DNA of 64,000 bases from Plantago major (GCA_026545765.1 CM048839.1:87682414-87746413), one strand, 5' to 3'; counted from the stretch's first letter, positions 35,188-46,299 are shown. A program made the numbers and translations. The notes: a model not told the origin generated them from the letters alone.

Positions 35188-35904
35188 CTGAGCAGTGTCA
35201 GGCTGATTGGTCTCTAGAACTTGTGACCCTTCTATGCGTTGGTCTTGTTGTTCCATTTCAGCTTCTTTGTTTTGAAGTTTTAGGTACTTCAGACCTTTCC
35301 TGAGTGTGCAACTTAGTTGCCTCCCCTAGTTGATCATTCTGAGCAGATGCCTCAGTTTGATCCCTCTTATTGAGTTGGGGAACCTGTTCTTTTACAGGAT
35401 TTTCTTCATCAAGGAAAGATGTTGGTATCTCATGTTGTAACTCAAGTATCATCTCAACAGCATCCACTATTGGTTGTTGTGGTGATTCTGATCTGGATGA
35501 AGAAGGTGATGCTGTATGGGGCCTATCCAGATCTGCTTGAGACAAACTTTTGAGTGTTGAGGCAATGGCAGTATCCTCTAACACTAAGTTGCCACTCATC
35601 AGAGCATCTTCAATATGCTTAAGTGTTACTTGCTCTGATGGTGTGTTTTGTCCAGTGACTTTGGACACAGTTGCTTCTTCAGCAACCTTTGAAACAGGTG
35701 CTTGTTCAGCAACCTGTGGTGTAGGTTCTTCTTCAGATACCTCTACACTTGTTACTTTTTCGCCCTCTTTGATTTCTGTAGGACTTGAGAGATAACTAAC
35801 TCATCATTATCATCGTCAGAGCTCTCATCAGCATTAGGAACTGATTGGTCCATAATCCCTGCGGTTTCTGCATATAGGGCTTGGTACCTGCCACTACTCT
35901 CATT

Positions 35905-36000
35905 AGCAGCATTGATGAGTTCATCAGCAAGGCTCTCCTTAGCAGCATTGATGAGTTCATCAGCAGTTGTATCTTTTGCAGCATTGATGAGTTCATCTGC
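35905..36000 (-). repeat. Three 36-bp tandem units in SV2 ORF3
   Basis: Encodes three copies of ADELINAAK/N plus three variable residues. The repeat is in frame, near the end of the first long exon. SV1 and SV3 lack it. Confidence 0.85.
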
Positions 36001-37267
36001 AGTGGCGGCAGATATCTGAGAGTCGACAACCACCATGGGTGTGTCTTCTGATTTGCCAGCAGACTTCTTTCGTGAAGTTCTGGGATTTTTGGTTGCAACT
36101 TTTCCCTCAGATACCTCTTCAGTTTTTCGCTTCTTGGAACCTTTTTGAGATCCAGTAACCTTTTTCATCATGTTCGTATACTCATATTTGTAGAGTAGGT
36201 TACTGTTGTCAATGTCTGCCGTCTCTCTGAGCTCAATGCCAAGGCACTCCAGTATGTAGCATATTTTCAGTCCATATCTTACTGTGGCTTTTGGCTCAGC
36301 AAGTCCCTTAACGATTTTGGGCTCAAAGCCTTGTATCTTCTTCACAAATTTCATGAAGGTGTACTTTCCCCAGTTGAAAGGGTTTTCCAGCCTTTTGTTT
36401 TGTTGATTCAACAAGACCATCATTATCCAGCATTCTTGGCTTATCTGGTCAGCACCTCCTTGTAGACCATCAAAGAATCTGTGAAGAATGCATGCCAACA
36501 CATCCCAGTGAACCAACAGATGTCTGGTTCTGATGTCAGCAAGTTTGAAATCAGTAGGTGTATCTGGTTTTTCAAGATCACACACATCACTATACAACTG
36601 CTTTACACCTTCAAGGAGATCATCATCCTTGGTGTTTATTTCAAAATCCTTTCCAAAATTTTGAAGTTTAAACAACTTACAGAAAGTTGTTAAGTCCAAA
36701 AGAATTTCATTTCCTTGGACCTTTGTTTTGATAGACACTGTTTTAGTGCCTTCAGAAACACAGGAAATAATCCTGGAGTTGTTGTAGAATTCTAACACAT
36801 CCAGTGAAGAAACTCTACTAGGAGTAGCAGACAGGAAACCCTTGATTTGTGCCTTTTCAAGCACGTCAAGAATTAGCTTCCTATCGGCTTGGTTTTCAAT
36901 TGCAGCCGTGAGGTATTCCTCAATCATGGCACCACCCCAAATCATCCTGTGATTTGAAGTCCAATGATCAGGATTAAAGTCTCCTACCAATCGATTGTTT
37001 ACAACTACCAACTCTGGTGCTTGCTTTTCAGTAGTACCAGTGGTAGTAGATTGGGATTTCTGGGAATAAGCACGTTTTGGAGCCATCTCTTTATATAGTG
37101 TAAGTTTTCAAAAGTCTGAAAGAGATTAGGGTGAGAGATTAGTGATTCTTTGCAGAAAAACTAATTGAGGAACAGAGATTTGCAGAGAAGATGAAGAAAT
37201 GTTTTTGCTATTCTTGTGCAAGTCTGAATGTTGCATTAGGCGAAAGTGAATTCTTTTGCCAAAATCC

Positions 37268-37277
37268 TATATATATA
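37268..37277 (-). promoter_or_regulatory. SV2 internal TATA box before ORF3
   Basis: TATATATATA, about 182 bp before the ORF3 ATG at 37086, in the same flank as in SV1 and SV3. Confidence 0.5.
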
Positions 37278-37318
37278 GCAATGTAATCTCAACAGACATA
37301 TACATACAAATTAATTTT

Positions 37319-37681
37319 GGGATTTTTTACAAATTAGTCACTAATGGGACAACTTTTTACCGTGAGACACCCATAGATTTTCGCCCAACGAGCAGGTCAC
37401 TTTGGTTACGGGCAAGTCACCTTGGTACCGGTACCCCGGTACCGGTACAGGACATGGGTGGTGGGTGGAGGATTCCACCACCACACCACCGGAATCCGCC
37501 ACCCACCACCGGATTCCACCACCACACCATCGGATTCCACCATCCATGTCCGGTACTGGTACCGGGGTACCGGTACCAAGGTGACTTGCCCGTAACCAAA
37601 GTGACCTGCTCGTTGGGCGAAAATCTATGGGTGTCTCACGGTAAAAAGTTGTGCAATTGGTGACCTATTGGTAGCTCGCCC
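37319..37681. mobile_element. MULE-type hairpin MITE, 363 bp
   Basis: Nearly the whole element is one inverted repeat with arms of about 130 bp or more. Starts GGG, ends CCC. The inner arms have repeated GGTACCGGTACC units and a CCACCACACCA-rich loop. It is flanked by a perfect 9-bp duplication ATTAATTTT (37310-37318 and 37682-37690), the length made by Mutator-type transposases. SV1 and SV3 lack it at the same place. It has no coding capacity and lies about 42 bp upstream of the ORF3 TATA box. Confidence 0.9.
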
Positions 37682-37690
37682 ATTAATTTT

Positions 37691-38274
37691 GTGTGTAAGT
37701 ATCTGTGTACTTGCAGATAGGCGTGGATAAAAGTTTGTTTGATATTAAATGCTTAGTGGGCCACGTCTGAGTTTTTACAGTCCACTATTTTACAGAGACA
37801 TAATCTCGTCCGTTAAGATCAAACGCCCATTTCATCAAGGGTCAATATTGCTTCTTCAGCAATGATCACAATCAGCAATTGTAATTGTGCCCAATTAATG
37901 AATTTTGGCAATTTGCTATCTGAATCACATTTCTGTGTGACTAAGAACACTGTTTGAATCTGAGTCTATCTCACACTTAGTATCTGTCCAAGTTTTATAC
38001 AAGGATAGAAATAATACAAATTTCAAGAGAGTAGTTGACTGCAGACAGTTGTACTATTCTCTTTTGTGTTCCCCCTCACTGAGTGATCTAGATATCTGAG
38101 TGCCTGTCTCAGAAATCTTCAAATAGCCATTTTACCCTTTAGCCTTTAGTTTCTGGATACCCATTCCAGATTCCTCTTTTCTGGATACCCGTTCCAGATA
38201 CCTTGTTTTCTGGATACCCGTTTCAGATTTCTCTTTTCCCTCCTTTGATATCTTCTTCATATATCTGAACTTTT
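37691..38274 (-). other. SV2 spacer between pol and ORF3
   Basis: No gene. At about 38149-38230 there are three tandem units of TTCTGGATACCCGTTCCAGA type, each an imperfect palindrome. SV1 and SV3 have a single such unit. Confidence 0.6.
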
Positions 38275-41200
38275 TCAGTTCTTTGGTAGCTCCATTAGTC
38301 CAAGAATATGTCTTAAGGCTAAGAATCAACTTTCTTGTAGTGGCTTAGTGAAGATATCTGCAAGTTGGTCTTCAGTGCCAATCTTGAGTATCTCTATATT
38401 GCCTTTTTCAACATGGTCTCTAATGAAGTGGTGTCTAACATCAATGTGCTTTGTTCTTGCATGAAACTTAGAATTCTGAGTTATGGCAATAGCACTTGTG
38501 TTGTCACAGAAAATAGGAGTTTTCTCTTCATTGAGTCCATAGTCTCTGCGTTGTTGTTGTATCCACAATATTTGTGAAGCACAACACCCAGCAGCAATAT
38601 ATACAGCCTCTGTGGTAGATGTGGCAATTGAGTTTTGTTTCTTGTTGATCCATGATATTAATTTGGCACCAAGAAATTGACAAGTTCCTGAGGTGCTTTT
38701 TCTATCAAGAAATGATCCAGCATAGTCAGCATCTGAGTAGCCAACCAAACTCAATCCATTGTCTTTTGGATACCACAATCCAACTTCTACAGTACCCTTT
38801 ACATACCTTAATATTTTCATAGCAATGTTGTAGTGTGATTACATTGGATTTGTCTGAAATCTAGCACACACTCCAACTGCATATTGAATATCAGGTCTAC
38901 TTACAGTGAGGTACAGTAGAGACCCAATCAATTTCCTATACTTGTGTTCTTCAACACTCTTGTCAGATTCAGTATAGGTCATTTTGGTTCCAATGCTCAT
39001 AGGTATCTTAGCATTCTTTTCAGAAGGCTTTAGATTAAACTTGTTGAGCATGCCCTTTGCATACTTTGTTTGACTAATGAATATTCCATCATTGAGTTGC
39101 TTGACTTGCATCCCTAGGAAGTAATTCAATTCTCCCATCATGCTCATCTCAAATTTACATTTCATGAGTTCAGCAAAGTCTTCACAAAGTTGCTTGTCTT
39201 TAGATCCAAATATAATGTCATCAACATATACTTGAACTAAAAGTAGTTTCCCATCATGGTTCAATGTGAAGAGTGTTTTATCAACATCTCCTTTCTTGAA
39301 ACCACTTTCTAGTAGGTATCTGGCCAATGTATCATACCATGCTCTTGGAGCTTATTTCAGTCCATAGAGCTTTACGAGCTTATAGACCATCCTACTTTCC
39401 GAGGAAACTTCAAAGCACAGTGGTTGCTGAACATAGACTTCCTCGGCAAGTTCACCATTTAGGAATGCACTCTTGACATCCATTTGATAAAGCAGAAGTC
39501 ATTATGAGTCAAAGGCTAGAAAGAGTCAAAATGAATCCAATCTTGCAACTGGTGCATAAGATTCATCAAAATCTAGTCCTTCAGTCTGGGTGAATCCCTT
39601 GGCAACCAACCTAGCTTTGTTTCTGGTTATTTCCCCAGACTCATTCATTTTATTTCTGAAAACCCACTTTGTTCCAATTACAGATATTCCGTCAACAAAT
39701 GGAACCAGTTTCCAGACTTTGTTTCTCTCAAATTGATCCAACTCTTCTTGCATTGCAGAGATCCAATCTTGATCCTTCAATGCTTCTTCTATAGTTTTAG
39801 GTTCAATATTTGAGATAAAACATCCATAGAGCGAATCTGCATTTCCAGCAATTGCTCTCCTAGTTTTAACACCTTGATCTAAAGGACCGATCACATCCTT
39901 GGCAGGATGATTTCTTATCCATTTCATAATGGGTTTTGAACTAGTAGGATCAATATCATTTTGATCTGAATGTGAATCAATATGATTTTGATGGGATACT
40001 TGTGCAGTATCTGAGATATCTGACACATGGGAAATGCCATGGATATCTGACACTTTTTTAGTGTTAGAGATATCTAGAATTTGATTTTCAGCAATCTCAG
40101 TCTCAGAAACCTCTTCATGAGGAAGGTTCTCAGTAACCTGTTCCATTTCTGGAATTCTTATAGGAAATTCTTCATCATATCTTAGAGTCATCTGGTTGTT
40201 ACTAAACAATGGTTGCTTTTCATCATCAGATTCATCCCCTAAGTGAATGATAGAATTATTTCCTTTTGAGGATTCTTCTTCAGAATCTTTAATCATCAGT
40301 TCTTTGAACCTATCTGAGAGATCATCATTCAAGGGTATTTTCTTGTTTCTTTCGTAGAAAACTACATGAACAGATTCTTCAATCTTTTGCGTTCTTTTAT
40401 TGTAGATTCTATAGGCTTTGCTATTCAGCGAATAACTAAGAAATACTCCTTCATCTGCCTTTGGTTGAAATGTTCTCAAGTACTCTTTTCCATTGTTAAG
40501 AACGAAACATCTGCAACCAAACACCCATAGATGTTTGATACTAAGGGGTCTACCAATGAAAAGCTCGTAAGGAGTTTTGTCATGGTGTTTGTTAATCAAA
40601 CATCTATTTTGAGTGTAGCAGGCTGTGTTTACAGCTTCAACCCAATAGATTTCACTTATTTCAGTGTCAGCGAGCATTGTTCTTGCCGCTTCTTTTAGGG
40701 TCCTATTCTTTCTTTCAGCAACACCATTTTGTTGTGGTGTTCTTACGGAAGATAGTTGATGTTGTATACCTTTGCAGGTACAAAACTCTTTTATGTACTA
40801 GTTCACAAACTCAGTACCATGGTCTGTTCTGATTACAGATACCTTGTCATTTTTCATGATTTCGAGCTTATTCAGCAAGTTGGGTATCTCAACCCTTGCA
40901 TCAGATTTGTGTTTGAGAAAAACAACCCAAGTGAATCTTGAGTAATCATCAACAACAACCAGACCATACTTCTTTCCTGCAGAACTTGTTACAGAGGATT
41001 CAAAAAGATCCATATGTAACATTTGCAGTGGCCTCTCACTGGAATGTCTAGTTTTAGACTTGAAAAATTTTTGGATTGTTTTCCAATTTGGCAAGCTGAG
41101 CATATACCATCTTTTCTATATGCCATTTTGGGTAAACCAACCACCAACTCTTTCTTGGCTAGCTTGTTCAGAGTTTTGAAATTCAAGTGACTCATTCTTT

Positions 41201-41609
41201 TATGCCATAGCCAATTTTCTTCAGTGTGGCCAGATTGACTCACCATGAGACATTCTTCAGTTGTGGCGGATGCCAAATCAGCAACATAAAGATTACCTTT
41301 TCGCCTAGCAACAAAGACTGTCTGCTTTGACTCATTGTCAATCACTTTGCATAGTTTTGACTTGATCTTGACAGTGTACCCTTAGTCTACTAGTTGACTC
41401 ATGCTTAGGAGATTATATTTCAATCCCTTTACATATAGTACTTCAGAGATTGTAAGGGCTCCAAACATCAGATTGCCAAATCCTATGGTTGGATTTTCAT
41501 CTCCTCCAGCAAATCTAATAATTGGTCCATCATCGCATTTTCTGTAGTTAATCATATTTGCTTTGTCTCCTGTCATGTGCTTCCCACATCCGCTATCAAA
41601 ATGCCACAA
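38275..41609 (-). pseudogene. SV2 pol: protease, integrase, RT, RNase H, broken
   Basis: Protease WHFDSGCGKHMTGD at the start (41609). Integrase pieces have WHKRMSHLNF, CSACQIGKQ, HMDLFESS and RTDHGTEFVN. RT has [28 protein letters not shown]; RNase H has [16 protein letters not shown]. Stops at 40798-40800 and 38839-38841 are C-to-T changes of Gln codons, and one at 39352-39354 is CAG to TAA. A TGA stands eight codons after IFTKPL, where the relatives have CGG. The stretch 39335-39530 is garbled relative to SV1. The final stop is at 38275. Confidence 0.85.
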
Positions 41610-41625
41610 AACAGGAAACAGGAGA

Positions 41626-43970
41626 TTAGGTTCTCATACCAACAATGGAACCATCTGGACTAAAGAATCTTCCCATAGGAATCCATTTTTGAATGAATTT
41701 CTTAGGAACATTCTTTTGTCTAACAGGAACATAAGGAGGAATTCTAGTTAAATGATTATTATCATTGTTATTAATAACTATTTTCTTCCTTGGTGTGTTC
41801 CTTGGTGCTCCATTTGGTGCTTTCAGATACATGTCATGTTTCTGAGTCTGCTTCTCAGCAAACTTAGCTTTCCTAGCCAGATTTCTTCTAGCCCTGGCAT
41901 TCAGATTTTCAGTGGCTTGACTCATCTTCCACTTCTGATAATTGCTGTAAACAATTCTAGCCTTTAACCATCGTTCTTGCTCTTGTTTATACTCACGAGG
42001 AAGTTGTTTCCCGATGGCTTTATAGCCAATGCCATTTCGAGCACCTGGTGCTTTCTGAGTTCTCATCTCAGCAGCTTTGCTAGTCTCTGGGTAGTCTATT
42101 TTCTTTCCAGAAAACGTGACATAGGAGAATTTGCCAGCTCCTGCAATTCTTCTTTTCTGAGAGACATAGCACTGTGGGTGATTACACTTTTCAGTGTTAT
42201 GTTTCTTTTCAGAAACATTCCCACCAGTTTTTCTTGGGACTTGTTTTTCCCACAAAGGTTTGGTTGCAACTGCCTTTCCTTTGTCAACAACCTTAGTTTT
42301 CTGACCAATGCTATAGGTTGTTTGGGAACCACCTTGCTGAGCACTGACAAATGTTCTTCTTTCATTGCTCTTATTCAGAGTTGTAGAACTATATGTTTGT
42401 GTGTTCAGCCCAAGTCCTCTCTTTTCTGAAGGATCTCTTAAATAAGATTTTACTTCAGTAAGAGTGTCACTAGCTTTGGCATAAGATTGAAAAGATAGTT
42501 CTTTCTTTTTGAGTTCTTCATTCTCAGAAAAAAGATCTTCACATTTCGTTTAGAGTTTGGCCAATGCTTCTTTATGTGACTTTTTCATCTCGGATATATC
42601 GAGCTTTGAAATGCATTTTCAAAGATCCTTTTCTCAGATATCTTGAGTAATTTTGAATTTTCCTTTTCAAGAGAATTCTTTTCTTCTTCAAAGATTTCCG
42701 CTCTAGCTCGGACCATTAGAAACTCTCTTCGTAGAGATCAAGCTCTCTTCTGAGATGTTCCAGATCTTTGATTCCTTCCTCATCACTTTCATATGTATAA
42801 CAAGAAGTAGGTGTTACCTCATCAGCCATTAGACAAGGTTGAATGTTGGAGATATCTGGGAAGATTTCTTCAGCCACTCCACACAATTCTTTCTTCTTTT
42901 GACCAAAGTCAATCACTTCATGAAAATCATCGAGTCTTCATCCTCATCCTCGACTCGATGTCTAGAGCATCCGATTTGAGTTGAATCTTTTCCTTTCTTG
43001 ATGAGCATAGCTCTCGGCTTCTCTCTCTTAAGTTTCTTCTATCTTTCTTGTCCTTTGTCTTAGTTTGTTGAAGGCGGGCAATCCTTCTTGAAATGACCCT
43101 TTTCGACATAGAAAGCAGATATTGTTTCGATTTCGCTTCCTCGGTACTAGATGCTTTACGGCTTGTTAGTTTGTGAGCTTATTTTTTCTTGGTGATATAG
43201 TTTGAGCCTAGATGCTTTTTGACTTCTCTTTGGCTTTCTTCTTCTCTCTCGATGACATATTTTCTCATTTGCTTCTGACAAGAGCATCCTCGATCATCCT
43301 TGCCTTCCTTCTTTCGAAAGTTCCTTGAGCAACTAGAGCAACATTTCAACTTTTGGTTGTTTGTTCTCTTTGAGTTGTCTCATAGTGTGATAGATGAGAG
43401 AAAAGTTCCTTTGGAGTGATATCGGCATTCCTTGGTTAAAGTAGAAAAATTTGTATGCTCCGATTATGATTTAGACTTCTCACAATAGTCTTAATCTTTT
43501 ACGGTTTTACTATCTATTACTTTCATAGTGTTATCTCTCTAGTTCTATAAGAAATCTGGGACCTTCTTGAAAGTCTCTTGGGACCTTGTTTACTTTTGAA
43601 TTTTCTTTCTTCGTTTTCTCGTCCGGCATATTTCTTCAATCGGTTTTCTTTCCACTTTTTTTTTTTCACACAGTTTACCTTTATGTGCTGAGGTAGAGCG
43701 TATGATGATATTGCTAGCCGGACCATCGATCAATTTCTCTTGGCATTCCGATGTCAGATGTCGAGCTCTCATGCTTTGGCTCGTAAATAACTTGGTATAG
43801 GTCTCCCTTTGGTTGATGCCATGGTTGAAGACCCATCTGTTCTCTGTCATCATTATTAGAAACCACCATGACTTTGAGTTGTTGAATAACTATGGGGCCA
43901 TTCTTTTTATCATTCCCGTCATTTTGATGGCTTCTAGGTGAGCATCATGTTCTTCTTCCATTTCTTCTCA
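41626..43970 (-). pseudogene. SV2 gag, heavily damaged
   Basis: The C-terminal third (42255-41626) is open and close to SV4: KCNHPQCYV, YPETSKAAE, ARNGIGYKAIGKQLP. The coiled-coil part is in pieces between 42900 and 42400. The zinc knuckle and gag core (42900-43970) are hard to follow because many short stretches differ from SV4 by CTG/CAG to CG-type changes and indels. The start is not visible with certainty. Confidence 0.6.
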
Positions 43971-44060
43971 CATCTAAACAAATAAATCAAGTGTATGAAA
44001 AGCGTGTGGGCACTGGTCAGGGATCTAGGTTATCTATGTAGAAGCAGGCAGGACCTCACC

Positions 44061-44072
44061 TTTGATACCACT
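44061..44072 (-). other. SV2 primer-binding site, degraded
   Basis: Minus strand TGGTATCAAA beside the 5' LTR; the first eight bases match the tRNA-Met site. Confidence 0.7.
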
Positions 44073-44638
44073 TGTTGGTCGAATAAATGATAAAAGACTA
44101 AAGGGGGGGTGAATAGTCTTTTCAAACTTTTATCGATAAACACAATTTCTCAGATATCTGTGAAGAGATATACTTATACTTAGGAAGGCGGAAGACTTTT
44201 TGTGATAAGTGCACGTGCTCAGGAAGATAGGTGTAAATACCTAGCAAAGTAAATAAAGCAAGTAATAAATTGCAGAAAGTAAATAACACAAGTCTTTATC
44301 GTGGTATCTGAAGGTGGCGTAATCCTTCAACTAATCCACTTCGGCCTTTCTCAGACCAAGAATCCACTAAGACAGATAATTGAGTTAACCTTATAAATAT
44401 CTTCTCTCGATTCCTAAATACACTAGGTTCCCAACCAAGTGTTCCCCCTGAGTTATTCCCCGGATTTCTCAGTCAAGTACTTCATGTACTCAGAAACCTT
44501 TTGAACTATTCCTTAGTTTCCCAAACTAAGTACTTCATGTACTCCACGCCGATTAAGGTGTTGGTTAAGGTAGTTTGTCAGGTGAGCTTCTTTAATAACT
44601 TGTTCAGTTATGCAGATAGCTCTATGAATCAAGTATAC
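44073..44638 (-). repeat. SV2 5' LTR, cut by SV4
   Basis: Matches 14307-14881 of the SV2 3' LTR but with more changes near the outer end and only seven Gs in the G run (44103-44109). It stops at GAATCAAGTATAC where SV4 begins; the rest lies outside the window. Confidence 0.85.
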
Positions 44639-45356
44639 TGTGAGGAATATCTGTTTAGATTTTGATCAGCAACCTAATGACTTATCTTAGCTCAAAAAGG
44701 TGGTTAGTACTCTTGGTTCACTTGAACACTGTAAAAGAGGAAACTCACTAAGTATGATAGTCTAGCAAATCTTGTATATGTTGTTAGGTATCTGAATGTA
44801 ATTTTTATTCTATGAAGAAGACCAAGAAGAAGGCATCCAGCAGGAAAAGTTCAACAAGTTTGAAGATCTGAAGACTGCACAAGATTGCTGAAGACAAAGG
44901 TTTTCTAGATATCTATGACCAGATATCTTAAAGACACAAGCAAACAATGTTGCAAAAAGATATTTGAGAAATAAAAGGTTTCTGAGACGAGGAAAGTGCC
45001 CACAAATATCTACACTCAGATACCTTGGATATAAACTATGTTCCTGAAAAGAAATATATTATAACAAGGTGTTTCAACAAGTGATATCTGGAGTTGTGAT
45101 AAACTCTTGAAAAGGACGTGCACAGCATCAGAGAAATCTGATAGCATAAAGATCTCTGATACCATGTATAGTTTCGTTGGCACTACAGGACAAAAGTATA
45201 GTACAATGCATTAAATGCACGGACGGACATGTCTGAACAAAAAACGGTACCTTCTGAAGAAGAAGACAAACGTACTACAGTACTATACTTAGATATCAAT
45301 AGTTTGAATTTGATTTAAGCCTAACGGATACTATTCAAACGGCACTCAAATTCATC

Positions 45357-45364
45357 TATAAATA
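45357..45364 (+). promoter_or_regulatory. SV4 LTR TATA box
   Basis: TATAAATA about 720 bp into the LTR; the same box is present in the SV1 LTRs. Confidence 0.6.
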
Positions 45365-45769
45365 ACAACACTTAGACTACTTAAGAACACACCTTAGACT
45401 GCCTGAGAAAACACAGAACTTACACTGAACACTATCTTTCAAAATCTCAAGCATACTACTTACCTTCAAGCTTTCTGTTGCGACCAAAGCTCTTGATTCT
45501 AAGTAGCACAAAAGTTCTAAGTGTCCTGATCCTTAACAAGCATTGCTATTTGTGAAAGAGTTGAATTAAGATTTGATATCTGAGTTTCATTCTCTTGAAC
45601 ATTTATCATAGACTTGGGTCAGTAAAGAACAAGATACCATACATTGAAAAGTGTATTAAGTATACTTGATTCATAGAGCTATCTGCATAACTGAACAAGT
45701 TGTTAAAGAAGCTCACCTGACAAACTACCTTAACCAACACCTTAATCGGCGTGGAGTACAGGAAGTACT

Positions 45770-45885
45770 TAGTTTGGGAAACTAAGGAATAACTCCAAGG
45801 TTACTGAGCATAGGAAGTACTTAGTTTGGGAAATTAAGGAATAACTCAAAAGGTTTCTGAGTACAGGAAGTACTTGGCTGTGAAA
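45770..45885 (+). repeat. Tandem LTR subrepeats around AAGTACTT
   Basis: Three imperfect units of GGAAGTACTTAGTTTGGGAA plus GGAATAACTC spaced about 50-60 bp. Each unit contains palindromic AAGTACTT. Copy number differs between LTRs; the SV3 LTR has an extra unit at about 51651-51770. Confidence 0.75.
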
Positions 45886-46299
45886 GCCGGGGAATAACTT
45901 AGGGGGAACACTTGGTTGGGAACCTAGTGCATTTAGGAATCTAGAGAAGATACTTGTAAGGTTACCTCATTTATCTGTCTTAGTGGATTCTAGGTCTGAG
46001 AAAGGCCGAAGTGGATTAGTTGAAGGATTACGCCACCTTTAGATACCACTATAAAAAGACTTGTGTTATTTACTTTCTGCATCCTATTACTTGCTTTATT
46101 TACCTTGCAAAGTATTTACACCTATCTTGCTGAGCACGTGCACTTATCACAGAAAAGATTTCCGCTCTCTGAAATTAAGTATCAGAAATCTTCACAGATA
46201 TCTGAGAAACCGTGTTTATCGACAAAAGTTTTAAAAGACTATTCACCCCCCCCCCCCCCCACTCTAGTCTTTTACTTTGCCGTTATCTGGACAAACAAG

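Larger units (their letters stand above)
31507..37086 (-). pseudogene. SV2 ORF3: intron-containing third gene of unknown function
   Basis: Start MAPKRAYSQKSQ at 37086. The first exon frame is open for 444 codons (to 35752), so the N-terminal domain is whole: IWGGAMIEEYLTAAIE, SLDVLEFYNNSRIISC, NEILLDLTTFCKLFKL, PFNWGKYTFMKFVKKIQGFE. A 12-residue repeat follows. Then come the exons parted by introns at 34306-35187, a KHLKCFKKWQKL segment, acidic runs, a coiled coil (QLKQLLEEEQQLNLQLEEKI), and an open C-terminal frame (32568-31507) with LKHLLVNERFPEPI, AWFDFEVIKRIEAM, EPYESFYLTEDQYK and EHAWKWRKYLWVKQF. Several stops (for example near 33650, 32995, 32820, 32640) and a shift near 35700 break the middle. 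The N and C domains align with SV1 and SV3 though clearly diverged, so the gene has been kept across subfamilies. Confidence 0.75.
14307..44638 (-). mobile_element. SV2: Sirevirus-like Ty1/copia element, interrupted by SV1 and SV4
   Basis: Reads leftward: 5' LTR 44073-44638 (cut by SV4), primer site, gag, pol, ORF3 (31507-37086), polypurine tract, and 3' LTR 30337-31116 plus 14307-15081, which SV1 splits. Its left end TGTTGG sits inside the integrase of the copia element. With SV1 removed about 15 kb remains, long for copia but usual for Sireviruses with a third gene. It carries a MITE at 37319-37681. Confidence 0.85.
44639..46297 (+). repeat. SV4 5' LTR
   Basis: 1659 bp, TGTGAGGAATATC to TTATCTGGACAAACA. 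Has a TATA box, an internal repeat zone (45770-45885) and a 15-base C run (46246-46260). Confidence 0.9.

Noticed and set aside
37256..37663. Open frames on both strands across the MITE (up to 135 codons)
   Set aside because: They arise from the palindromic GGTACC/CCACCA repeats; the mirrored frames encode the same peptides, as expected from an inverted repeat.
41977..42429. Plus-strand frame of 150 codons opposite SV2 gag, rich in hydrophobic residues
   Set aside because: Looks membrane-like only because it is the reverse strand of a Lys/Glu-rich gag; SV4 shows the same mirror frame.
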